Shown: positions 7,319 through 14,080 of the stretch, piece by piece
How the letters are laid out: each line of letters starts with the position of its first letter
Numbering within the stretch: the first letter of the stretch is position 1
Assembly: GCA_900765525.1 (NCBI GenBank)
Contig: CAAFRY010000248.1
Coordinates: 1-14,175 of the forward strand
Length of the DNA stretch: 14,175 nt
DNA from: an uncultured Blautia sp.
GTDB taxonomy: Bacteria > Bacillota > Clostridia > Lachnospirales > Lachnospiraceae
Reading direction: 5' to 3'
Notes under the pieces: model-generated
The model's database searches: none
Seen by the model: only the letters and a program-made list of their open reading frames with translations
Told to the model about the DNA's origin: nothing
Translations under genes and position numbers: made by a program

Positions 7319-8704
7319 CTATCTCTCATCCTCATAAGGAATAGGCGTATCGTCCTTTTCGTCAATGTGGTTCAAATACTTCTTCGTCTCAGCTACTACT
7401 ACAGGAGACAGAAGCAGCACAGCCACCAGGTTTGGAATAGCCATAAGTGCATTTAACGTATCTGCAATCAGCCAAATCAGATTCAAGGATACTACAGGAG
7501 CAATGACAGCCACCAGAATATACAGGATACGGTAAGGAATCATAATCTTCTTTCCTGCAAAATATTCAATACACCGCTCTCCGTAATAAGCCCATCCTAA
7601 AACCGTGGAAAAGGCAAAGGTAATAATACCAAGCACCAGGATAACCGGACCTAAAATCGGAATCTGCTCAAAGGCCAGACTGGTAAGAACACCTCCGTCG
7701 GAAATTCCTCCCATATCGATAGAAGGATTTTTCATGATACTGGTGACCAGAACCAATCCTGTCATAGCACAGACAACTACTGTATCCCAGAAGGTTCCTG
7801 TACTGGATACCAGGGCCTGGCGCACCGGATTTCTGGTCTGGGCTGCTGCCGCTGCGATAGGAGCCGAACCCATACCAGATTCATTGGAAAAAAGACCTCT
7901 GGCCACACCATAGTGGAGAGCCTGCATGATGCCGCCTCCTACCAGTCCTCCTGCAGCAGCTCCCGGCTTAAAGGCCAGGCTGCAGATTGTTTTCAGAGCC
8001 GGAACCAGGTAATCATAGTTGATACCCAATATGATAATACATCCAATCACATAAAAGAAAGCCATAAAAGGAACCAGCTTTTCACAAACTCTTGCGATTG
8101 ATTTGATACCTCCGAAAATAACCATGGCTACCAGGATTCCCACTATCACTCCTACAATCCAAGGCGGCACTCCCAGGTTTTCCTTGCAAACAGAAGCAAT
8201 GGCATTTACCTGGGTGGCACAGCCGATTCCAAAGGAGGCGATTCCTCCGAACAGGGCAAACAAAACGCCCAGCCACTTCATATGTAGTCCTCTTTCCAGC
8301 GCATACATGGCGCCTCCCAGCATACGTCCGTCTCTGGTTTTCACCCTGTACTTTACAGAAATCAAAGACTCACTGTACTTGGTGGCAATACCGAATACAC
8401 CGGTGAGCCAGCACCACAGGACAGCTCCCGGGCCTCCCAGGGCAATGGCGGTTCCTACGCCGATAATATTTCCCGTTCCAATGGTAGCTGCCAAAGCTGT
8501 GGTGAGGGCCCCAAACTGGCTAACTTCCCCCTCAGCATCCGGGTCCTTGGTGACGGAAAGGCGAATACCTTTGAATACCTTCCTCTGGATTCCCTTTGTG
8601 CGAATTGTCATAAAAATGTGGGTTCCCAGCAACAGAAAAATCATGGCCCATCCCCAGACCACATCATTTACTGATTGAACGATAGAATAAATAGTATCAT
8701 ACAC
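7319..8704 (-). CDS. Sodium:alanine/glycine symporter (AGCS family)
   Basis: A 461-residue inner-membrane transporter that imports small amino acids (alanine or glycine, possibly D-forms) with Na+. It has about 10-11 hydrophobic segments and the family signatures GTGNIIGVGTAI (76-87) and GGPGAVLWCW (90-99). ARGLFSNESGMGSAPIAAAA and TVLGWAYYGERC in the second half are also highly typical. The chosen start is GTG at 8704, preceded by AGGGAGGAG at good spacing. The frame is open to another GTG at 8752, but that has no ribosome binding site. The gene has a clear promoter at 8783-8811, so it is probably a single-gene unit. The exact substrate is not determinable. Confidence 0.93.
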   Translation of the reverse strand: MYDTIYSIVQSVNDVVWGWAMIFLLLGTHIFMTIRTKGIQRKVFKGIRLSVTKDPDAEGEVSQFGALTTALAATIGTGNIIGVGTAIALGGPGAVLWCWLTGVFGIATKYSESLISVKYRVKTRDGRMLGGAMYALERGLHMKWLGVLFALFGGIASFGIGCATQVNAIASVCKENLGVPPWIVGVIVGILVAMVIFGGIKSIARVCEKLVPFMAFFYVIGCIIILGINYDYLVPALKTICSLAFKPGAAAGGLVGGGIMQALHYGVARGLFSNESGMGSAPIAAAAAQTRNPVRQALVSSTGTFWDTVVVCAMTGLVLVTSIMKNPSIDMGGISDGGVLTSLAFEQIPILGPVILVLGIITFAFSTVLGWAYYGERCIEYFAGKKIMIPYRILYILVAVIAPVVSLNLIWLIADTLNALMAIPNLVAVLLLSPVVVAETKKYLNHIDEKDDTPIPYEDER

Positions 8705-8782
8705 AAATATCTCCTCCCTACTACTTTCGCAATACCTTTTCTTTGGTATCACTTTATTATTTTATAGCAATAAATTGTATAT

Positions 8783-8811
8783 AGTGTATAACACCACAAA
8801 AATCTTGTCAA
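8783..8811 (-). promoter_or_regulatory. Promoter of the symporter gene
   Basis: Minus strand TTGACA (8811-8806, perfect), 17-bp spacer, TACACT (8788-8783, 4 of 6). The predicted start near 8776 leaves a leader of about 72 nt, AT-rich, with a small ATACC/GGTAT hairpin (8732-8749). The -35 box lies 15 bases past the padR stop codon, with no terminator between them. Confidence 0.7.
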
Positions 8812-8825
8812 TAGTTTAAAACAGG

Positions 8826-9140
8826 CTACAAGTCTTCCAGCCATTCCCGGCCATCCTCGGCCATAACCTTCAGCCTGCGGTATTCCTCCTTCAGCATTTC
8901 CTTTCCCGCATCTGTTATCCTATAGGATTTCCGCCGGCCTTCCTCCCGGGTCAGGCGGATAATCCCGCTGCTTTCAAATTTAGCAAGCATGGCATAAAGC
9001 GTCCCTGGCCCCACCTTCACTCTTCCCTTAGACAGCCTCTGTACCTTTTCCATAATATCTACTCCGCAGCATTCCTGGATAAGAGCCATCAAAATATAAT
9101 ACATGGGTTCCGTCAGGGTTTGAAATTGTTCTCTTGCCAT
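8826..9140 (-). CDS. PadR family transcriptional repressor
   Basis: A 104-residue winged-helix DNA-binding protein of the short PadR-s2 class. Residues 8-80 show the family pattern: EPMYYILMALIQECCGVDIM helix region, then GRVKVGPGTLYAMLAKFESSGII (helix-turn-helix, with the diagnostic GTLY), and the wing EEGRRKSYRITDAGKEML. A short C-terminal helix probably dimerises. AAGGAAAGGG precedes the ATG at 9140. It follows the DUF2812 gene by 27 bases and shares its promoter, so it likely represses that promoter through the two dyads at 10508-10555. The effector ligand is unknown; PadR proteins often respond to phenolics, drugs or membrane stress. Confidence 0.93.
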   Translation of the reverse strand: MAREQFQTLTEPMYYILMALIQECCGVDIMEKVQRLSKGRVKVGPGTLYAMLAKFESSGIIRLTREEGRRKSYRITDAGKEMLKEEYRRLKVMAEDGREWLEDL

Positions 9141-9167
9141 AGCCCTTTCCTTTCTGTCTCACACTTT

Positions 9168-10463
9168 TTATATTTCCTGCCAAAATACGCCCAAAGCATC
9201 CTGCAGCCCCTGAATCTCTTCAGCGTCCAAAGGCCGGTTCCACTGGCTGTCGTCCCGGGCATCATCCGGCACTATTCTATTAAGAAGCACCAGACTGTCC
9301 TCATATAGCAAAGCATAGCTTCCTCTGTTTTTCTCCTCCAGCCCTGCCTTTGCCTTCCAGCTTTCCTGTATTTCAGAGGATTCCAGCCCCTTTCCTTCTT
9401 GTTTCATAATCCTTTCCAAAATCCAGGAATGGGGTGACTGATACACCTGACAGGAAAACTCTATTTCCTCTCCCTTTTCTTCTGCCAGATATACCTCTAA
9501 ACTGTCTCCCCTACAAAGAAAACTGGCAGATTCATCTGTTCTCTCTATCCCTATTTTTCCTTCCTCAAATGTCATCCACTGCACTCTGCTATTTTCCGGG
9601 TTCTCATCTGTCTCCTCTTGTTCATTTATAAGATAAACACCTACAAATATTATAGGAATCAGCACTACTACCATAATGATTGACCCCATAAAGGCTCCGT
9701 ATCTGGAAACTCTCCCTGCCTTTATGGCCCCACGGAATATCAATATCAGAACCAATGCTGCTCCCAGCACCAAGCCTGTTTTATCTCCCATCATCAACAA
9801 CAGGATTACACAGAGAAGCAGTATCTGCCAACTGCTGCAGCACCCTCTCAGCACAGGTATCACCCGGCTTAGACTTCCTTTATATCCGTAAAAAACAGGC
9901 TTTTGTCCCAGCTTCCTTTTCGTCTGAAAATACCAGATAATTTTTACAGCCAGGCTAAGCCATCCTGCCGTCAAGGACAGAAACCACAATACAGCCAGGA
10001 CAATGTTCCGGTTTGAAATCACAGAGCTGGAAAATACCAGGAAAAACATCTCCCACAGATACACTCCCCCTATAAAAATAGAGCTAAGCCACCATCTGGC
10101 CCAGTGGAGCAATTCTGCTTTTTTCACATTCTGGAACCGCTCTTCCTCCGTGACAATGGACACAGCGTCAGGGGCTGCTTTCCGAAACACGCAAAATTTT
10201 CTTCTGGCGTCTATAAATTCCCAGCCTGCCGCCTGGCAATACTGGGCGAATTCCTCCGCTTCCGGGGTGGGACGGTTATCCTCCTCTTCCCCTTCTGTAA
10301 ATACCTCCACCCGGTAATCAAATTTTCCCGGTTCTCCTTTTTCAAAAATCATCCCCAGCTTCCAGCCCTTAAAATACCAGCCTTTTTCAGCCATCTCCTG
10401 AAGATAACCTCCAAAACTGTCACACTCTCTGTAAGCATATTCCCTGAATACTATTTTTCTCAT
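9168..10463 (-). CDS. DUF2812 domain membrane protein
   Basis: A 431-residue protein. Residues 1-105 form a DUF2812 domain (for example DSFGGYLQEMAEKGW and KFDYRVEVF), presumably cytoplasmic. About five hydrophobic segments follow (near 125-147, 152-176, 211-226, 229-246 and 259-279), then a hydrophilic C-terminal part (280-431) predicted to lie outside the membrane or in the opposite compartment. DUF2812 proteins are commonly encoded next to PadR regulators; their biochemical function is not established. AAAAGGGGG lies 8 bases before the ATG at 10463. The open frame reaches 10595, but that extension covers the promoter and operators, so the shorter start is preferred. The unusual order puts this gene before padR. 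Confidence 0.85.
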   Translation of the reverse strand: MRKIVFREYAYRECDSFGGYLQEMAEKGWYFKGWKLGMIFEKGEPGKFDYRVEVFTEGEEEDNRPTPEAEEFAQYCQAAGWEFIDARRKFCVFRKAAPDAVSIVTEEERFQNVKKAELLHWARWWLSSIFIGGVYLWEMFFLVFSSSVISNRNIVLAVLWFLSLTAGWLSLAVKIIWYFQTKRKLGQKPVFYGYKGSLSRVIPVLRGCCSSWQILLLCVILLLMMGDKTGLVLGAALVLILIFRGAIKAGRVSRYGAFMGSIIMVVVLIPIIFVGVYLINEQEETDENPENSRVQWMTFEEGKIGIERTDESASFLCRGDSLEVYLAEEKGEEIEFSCQVYQSPHSWILERIMKQEGKGLESSEIQESWKAKAGLEEKNRGSYALLYEDSLVLLNRIVPDDARDDSQWNRPLDAEEIQGLQDALGVFWQEI

Positions 10464-10507
10464 AAATGCCGCCCCCTTTTCCCACGGCTTCCGCTCTTTG
10501 TCACAAT

Positions 10508-10522
10508 TATCGAGTATCGATA
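10508..10522. promoter_or_regulatory. Probable PadR operator, promoter-distal copy
   Basis: A perfect dyad TATCGA-GTA-TCGATA. It lies just downstream of the predicted transcription start (about 10527) of the DUF2812-padR operon. Together with the matching site at 10541-10555 it forms 21-bp arms (20 of 21 paired, 10504-10524 with 10539-10559). The centres are 33 bp apart, close to three helical turns, so both sites face the same side of the DNA. Assignment to PadR is inferred from location. Confidence 0.7.
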
Positions 10523-10533
10523 TTTCTATCTTT

Positions 10534-10562
10534 ATTATAATATCGACACTCGATAATTGCAA
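10534..10562 (-). promoter_or_regulatory. Promoter of the DUF2812-padR operon
   Basis: Minus strand TTGCAA (10562-10557, 4 of 6), 17-bp spacer, TATAAT (10539-10534, perfect). The spacer is almost filled by the dyad at 10541-10555, and a second copy of the dyad covers the initially transcribed bases. Binding at either site should block RNA polymerase. Confidence 0.75.
10541..10555. promoter_or_regulatory. Probable PadR operator, in the promoter spacer
   Basis: A perfect dyad TATCGA-CAC-TCGATA, with the same half-sites as 10508-10522 and a different 3-bp centre. Conserved half-sites around a changed centre suggest selection for protein binding rather than a simple duplication. It lies exactly between the -10 and -35 boxes of the operon promoter. 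Confidence 0.7.
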
Positions 10563-10620
10563 GAATAAAATTGCCATCTTTGACCAAAAGTACACCGGGT
10601 ACTCTTGGTCAAAGATGGCA
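10561..10620 (-). terminator. Terminator of the zinc-ribbon/LURP operon
   Basis: A 16-bp perfect stem pairs 10572-10587 with 10605-10620. Inside it, one mismatch is followed by AGTAC/GTACT and a 5-nt loop (10594-10598). On the minus strand the hairpin follows the LURP-one stop codon within about 10 bases and is followed by ATTTTATTCTT. The T tract is interrupted, but the stem is very strong. It separates this operon from the DUF2812 promoter, whose -35 box lies just beyond. Confidence 0.8.
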
Positions 10621-10628
10621 TAAAACTT

Positions 10629-11102
10629 CTACTGTCCATGAGTGCAGTTTGCTGCGTCTATAGCCAGGACCAGCAAAAGCCCCATCTGTTCATCCTCCGG
10701 GTTCGCAAAATCCAATACATAAGTATCTCCCCAATGAAAAGGCTCTTTGGTAATATGCACTACGCTGGTACACTGGTCGTATACATCATACTCCCAATTC
10801 ATGAAATCCCCTTCCACTCTCCAGCCTTTGTAGTCCAGCTCATATTTCGGACGGAAAAACGTAAATTTTTTCTCTACCCTGCCCATATAGACACCTTGGC
10901 TTTCTATCTCAAACACAGGCATAAAAGACATAAGCTTTTCCCTTATGACTCCGATTTCCTGCCCGTTCTGGTCGTACACATGAAGCTTATGTCCCAGAGA
11001 AAAGAACTCTCCCTTTACAAAATATCTGGGGATTCCCTCCTGGTCATATACGTCAAAAGTATCGGTCCATGAGAAAACTCTCTGTTTAATCAATAATTTC
11101 AT
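10629..11102 (-). CDS. LURP-one-related (YxjI/Tubby C-like) protein
   Basis: A 157-residue protein with the LURP-one/YxjI pattern. It starts MKLLIKQRVFSWTDTFDVYD, has repeated beta-strand units with 'VYDQ' or 'YDxxG' turns (VYDQEG, VYDQNG, VYDQCT), and continues VYMGRVEKKFTFF and YELDYKGWRVEGDF. This is the Tubby-like beta-barrel around a central hydrophobic helix. The C-terminal helix (GLLLVLAIDAA) fits the conserved end of the family. The biochemical role of bacterial members is unknown; lipid or membrane association has been proposed for the fold. There is no signal peptide. AAAGGAG precedes the ATG at 11102. It starts 12 bases after the upstream gene, so the two are co-transcribed. Confidence 0.88.
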   Translation of the reverse strand: MKLLIKQRVFSWTDTFDVYDQEGIPRYFVKGEFFSLGHKLHVYDQNGQEIGVIREKLMSFMPVFEIESQGVYMGRVEKKFTFFRPKYELDYKGWRVEGDFMNWEYDVYDQCTSVVHITKEPFHWGDTYVLDFANPEDEQMGLLLVLAIDAANCTHGQ

Positions 11103-11114
11103 CTGCTTCTCCTT

Positions 11115-13373
11115 TTACATTTCCAGACTGATAGGTGTTTCCGGTGTTGCAATCAGCAGCGGTTCCTTTGTTTTCAGGTTTGCTCCGGGGCTGGTCCAGA
11201 CTGTTCCAAAACCACCCACAGACGTTACCATAAAACCGGATACCTGTACACTTGTGTCATTGGTTTTCACCAACTGTGTTCTTTCTCCCTTTTCATCATA
11301 CAGACAGATATAATTTTCTGTGTACTGGCTGCCTTCTGTTTCAATTTCTACGGATTCCACTGTCACAATTCCGTAATCTGTCATAGTATAGCTTGTATCC
11401 TTGGGAAGCTGCACAGGCTCTAAAATTTCTTCCAGGTTTTCGTCAAGGGCATAGTACCAACCGCTTTTAGCCACCACCCAGTATTTCCCGTCTCCATACT
11501 GAATGTTTTCCACGCCTCTGCCTTCGGAAAGCTCTTTTACCGCTTTTTTTGCATTATCATAAAGGATACTGTCATCGCCTATGAGATAGTTCTCGTTTAG
11601 CCGGGTCATCCTCACTTCTTCTATCACTCTGGGAATCCCTGATTCCTCTTCACCGGGAAATTCTTCCTGTATTTTCTTCTCGTATTCTTCCTTGTCAATC
11701 AGTTCTCCGGTCTTCATATCAATATACCCATAAACCGTTCCCTGACGGTCATCCACATAACCGCATTCATAGCTGTAGTAATCCCTGTACTTTTCTTTCT
11801 GTCCCAGCTCTATGAAACCGCCTTCCAATAATTTTTTCGTTGTTCCATCCGGCTGCACAAACTCTAAAATCTGGTAGTCTCCATGCTGCATATCGGAATC
11901 ATAGCTCTTCTTCAGTATATTCCCGCTTGGAGTCACATCATAGTAAATGCTTCCCCCCTCTGTGGTCTCGCTCTCAAATAAAATCTTGGCCTCTTTATTC
12001 ATAATGATATGGGGCGTGTCTGCCACATTATTTGAAGAAGCTATGCCCTCTGGTCCGTTAGGCATGGAAAATACGCCCTCATTATTTATTACTGCCTCCA
12101 TAATCCCGTACTTCCAGAGGAAGCTGCTGTAAATTTTCCCCTCTTTGTCTGTAATACTATATACATACCGGCCCAGGGTTTCTGCAGAAGCTCCCTGTGA
12201 ATCTTTCTCCGAATCTTCTTGTAAATCTTCCTCTGTATCTTCCTGTGAGACATTTTCCCCTTCCGCTGTTTCCGGATAAATCCGTTCCTGCAACAGAGCG
12301 TCTACATCCTCCAGTCCCATTTGCTGGAGAAATTCCTTTTCCCACTGATAAAGGGCATCGTTCCATTCTGCAATTTTCTCATTCACCGCATCATTACGGC
12401 CCTGCAGGTTTTCATTGTTTTGGTAGGCCTGAAAGGAGACCTCTAAATCCTCACTCCAATAATCTTCCAACGCATATTTTTTAAATCCCTCATCAATGGC
12501 GTCTTGCCGCTGCTGCAGCGCTTTTCTGGCAATAACGTATCCGCTGTTATTTTCTATCTGTCTCAGCATCTCCCCGATATTGCCATAGCTCCTGATAAGA
12601 GCATATTCCTCTGATACAGCCACAGGCTCCATAGCATCGCTTCTTATGGCTTCCCGTTTTTCCTGCTCACTCTGACTAATCAGGGCATATTCCAGAAGCC
12701 CCACACCTGCATTGGTAATAAGGGAACGCAAATCTTTTCCCACACTGCTGTCACTGAGGACCGTCCCCACGCCTTTATCAATGAGATAATATTCCAGATA
12801 ACTATCCCCATAGCGCATTCCGGCATCCTGGGCAACTACCTCCTTCAGCTGAGGGTCCAAGTCATTTACAACTTGATAAAGATTCTCTACGAGACCGGGC
12901 AGCTGCTCCAGTCCTTCTTTTAAGTAGCCGTATTCATCATAGCTTTCTGCAAATGCCATGATGTATAAATCCAGTGCCTCCTTTTCATCCTCGTAGGCCT
13001 GGTTGTATGTATTTTCCAGCTCTTTTATCTGCTTCCTGGAAAATCCGGAATCCTTATAGGTCTCCTTTTGAAAACCGCCGGATTTGGCGTCCCCTGCACT
13101 CTGGAATCCTCCCACTGCCTTCACAAGTATCAGTATCACTGCCGCTGCACAGACCACTCCCGGCAGCAGCACCTTTAAATACTTTTTGGGACTTTTTCCC
13201 GGCTTTGCAGGTGTATCCGCTTTTGCAGGCTTTACAGATATATCTGCTTCTTTCTGCTTCACAGCCTTCTTCGTCTCTTCATCCTTTCGGGGCGGCACAC
13301 TGACTGGACTTCCACAGGCCGGACAGAATTTTTCTGTTCCTTTTATTTCTTTTCCGCAGTTCTTACAAAACAT
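11115..13373 (-). CDS. Zinc-ribbon membrane-anchored protein with large exported domain
   Basis: A 752-residue protein of unknown function. Residues 1-21 are a zinc ribbon (C3, C6, C17, C20). A Lys/Pro/Ala-rich linker (28-64) leads to one membrane helix (about 65-88), so the ribbon should be cytoplasmic and the rest outside. The exported part has a helical segment (about 105-365), an acidic low-complexity linker (366-398, rich in E, D, S and Q) and a strand-rich region (400-752) with turns such as GYIDMKTGELI and WYYALDENLEEI. That region recalls WG-repeat or propeller-like folds, but I cannot assign it. The ATG at 13373 starts two bases after the upstream stop. An AGGAGG inside the upstream gene's end is about 13 bases away, slightly long, and suggests coupled translation. 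Confidence 0.88.
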   Translation of the reverse strand: MFCKNCGKEIKGTEKFCPACGSPVSVPPRKDEETKKAVKQKEADISVKPAKADTPAKPGKSPKKYLKVLLPGVVCAAAVILILVKAVGGFQSAGDAKSGGFQKETYKDSGFSRKQIKELENTYNQAYEDEKEALDLYIMAFAESYDEYGYLKEGLEQLPGLVENLYQVVNDLDPQLKEVVAQDAGMRYGDSYLEYYLIDKGVGTVLSDSSVGKDLRSLITNAGVGLLEYALISQSEQEKREAIRSDAMEPVAVSEEYALIRSYGNIGEMLRQIENNSGYVIARKALQQRQDAIDEGFKKYALEDYWSEDLEVSFQAYQNNENLQGRNDAVNEKIAEWNDALYQWEKEFLQQMGLEDVDALLQERIYPETAEGENVSQEDTEEDLQEDSEKDSQGASAETLGRYVYSITDKEGKIYSSFLWKYGIMEAVINNEGVFSMPNGPEGIASSNNVADTPHIIMNKEAKILFESETTEGGSIYYDVTPSGNILKKSYDSDMQHGDYQILEFVQPDGTTKKLLEGGFIELGQKEKYRDYYSYECGYVDDRQGTVYGYIDMKTGELIDKEEYEKKIQEEFPGEEESGIPRVIEEVRMTRLNENYLIGDDSILYDNAKKAVKELSEGRGVENIQYGDGKYWVVAKSGWYYALDENLEEILEPVQLPKDTSYTMTDYGIVTVESVEIETEGSQYTENYICLYDEKGERTQLVKTNDTSVQVSGFMVTSVGGFGTVWTSPGANLKTKEPLLIATPETPISLEM

Positions 13374-13375
13374 TA

Positions 13376-14080
13376 TTACTTACTTTCCTCCTCTGCAAAA
13401 GGAGTTCCGCAATACACGCAAAATTTTGCATCCAGCTCATTGACCTGATTACATTTGGAGCAGGTCTTACCACTCTCCACGGCTGTTTCCTGTTCCTTTA
13501 CCCCTTCTGTCTTTTGCTCTTTAAATATTTCTGAAGGCTGTTCCCCCGCTGCTTCTGTGTACTGTTCTCTGGCCTTTTCCGCCCACTGTTCTCTGGCGGC
13601 TTCTGCCCGCTGCTGCTTCAAAGCCTCTTTCTCTCTTCGCTCCCGTTCCCGCTGTTCCTGCTTTTCTTTCATTTCCTGACGGCGCATCCGTGTCTGCTCC
13701 TCGCTTTCACGGTTCAGCCGCTGTATTTCCTCTTCGTAAGCCCCATTCTGACTTTTATAGTTCCTAATCTGGGCAAGCAAATCCTCGTAAACGTCCCCCT
13801 GGTCTATAAGATGCTCTTCCACATATCTTTTTCCAACCTGGAAAATCAGCTTATCTATTTCTTTATCATTATTGCGAATCTGGTTATTCAATTTCATCGT
13901 CTCTGCGGCACAGGACATCTTCTGATTAACCTCTGTCCCGGCAGCCGAAACGGAATCCCTCATCCGGTCAAAAAAAACCCATTTGCTCTCTTCCTCCTCA
14001 TCTGCAATTTTCTGCTGTACTGTTTTAAACAGTATATAGCATTCCAGGAGGCATTGCAAGGATGGATGACAGTAATCCAT
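13376..14080 (-). CDS. Zinc-ribbon coiled-coil protein; start uncertain, probable 5' frameshift
   Basis: With the ATG at 14080 the product is 234 residues. A conserved-looking segment (FFDRMRDSVSAAG, then ETMKLNNQI and LIFQVGKRY, residues 37-85) resembles coiled-coil zinc-ribbon proteins common in Lachnospiraceae. It is followed by a charged coiled coil, six octapeptide repeats (155-202) and a C-terminal zinc ribbon (C207, C210, C221, C224). The start is doubtful. A promoter (14031-14059) lies inside the first 20 codons, and an AGGAGG (at 13996-13991) precedes an ATG at 13982 that reads MGFF and then hits TGA because of eight T (13977-13970). With seven T that frame would join the downstream protein. 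Other starts are GTG 14146 (no ribosome site) and ATG 13963 (195 aa, none). Function is unknown; it is the first gene of the operon. Confidence 0.75.
   Translation of the reverse strand: MDYCHPSLQCLLECYILFKTVQQKIADEEEESKWVFFDRMRDSVSAAGTEVNQKMSCAAETMKLNNQIRNNDKEIDKLIFQVGKRYVEEHLIDQGDVYEDLLAQIRNYKSQNGAYEEEIQRLNRESEEQTRMRRQEMKEKQEQRERERREKEALKQQRAEAAREQWAEKAREQYTEAAGEQPSEIFKEQKTEGVKEQETAVESGKTCSKCNQVNELDAKFCVYCGTPFAEEESK
13475..13618 (-). repeat. Six 24-bp repeats coding for octapeptides
   Basis: The coding sequence contains six consecutive 8-residue units of the pattern (K/R/G)-(E/Q)-Q-x-x-E-x-x: KQQRAEAA, REQWAEKA, REQYTEAA, GEQPSEIF, KEQKTEGV and KEQETAVE. The second and third are close at DNA level (shared ACTGTTCTCTGGC on plus), and the others have diverged. 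They extend the coiled coil just before the zinc ribbon, and the copy number may vary between strains. Confidence 0.75.
14018..14034. promoter_or_regulatory. 17-bp dyad over the -10 region; possible operator
   Basis: TACTGTTT-T-AAACAGTA is a perfect dyad with 8-bp arms. It overlaps the last bases of the -10 box (14031-14036) and covers the predicted start site of the zinc-ribbon operon. This position suits a repressor site. The regulator is not identifiable. Confidence 0.5.
14031..14059 (-). promoter_or_regulatory. Promoter of the zinc-ribbon/LURP operon
   Basis: Minus strand TTGCAA (14059-14054, 4 of 6), 17-bp spacer, TATACT (14036-14031, 5 of 6). The start would be near 14024, about 40 bases before the AGGAGG and ATG at 13982. 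It lies within the reading frame extended from 14080, which argues that the extension is not translated. Confidence 0.55.

Noticed and set aside
8103..8678. A 191-codon plus-strand frame
   Set aside because: It is the shadow of the symporter gene. It is rich in Pro, Ile and Thr as expected from the reverse complement of membrane-protein codons.
8705..8752. Sixteen-codon N-terminal extension of the symporter from GTG 8752
   Set aside because: No ribosome binding site precedes 8752. AGGGAGGAG inside the extension is well placed for the GTG at 8704.
10104..10556. A 150-codon plus-strand frame over the DUF2812 gene and promoter
   Set aside because: It runs antisense to a conserved gene and through the operator region, and shows no family features.
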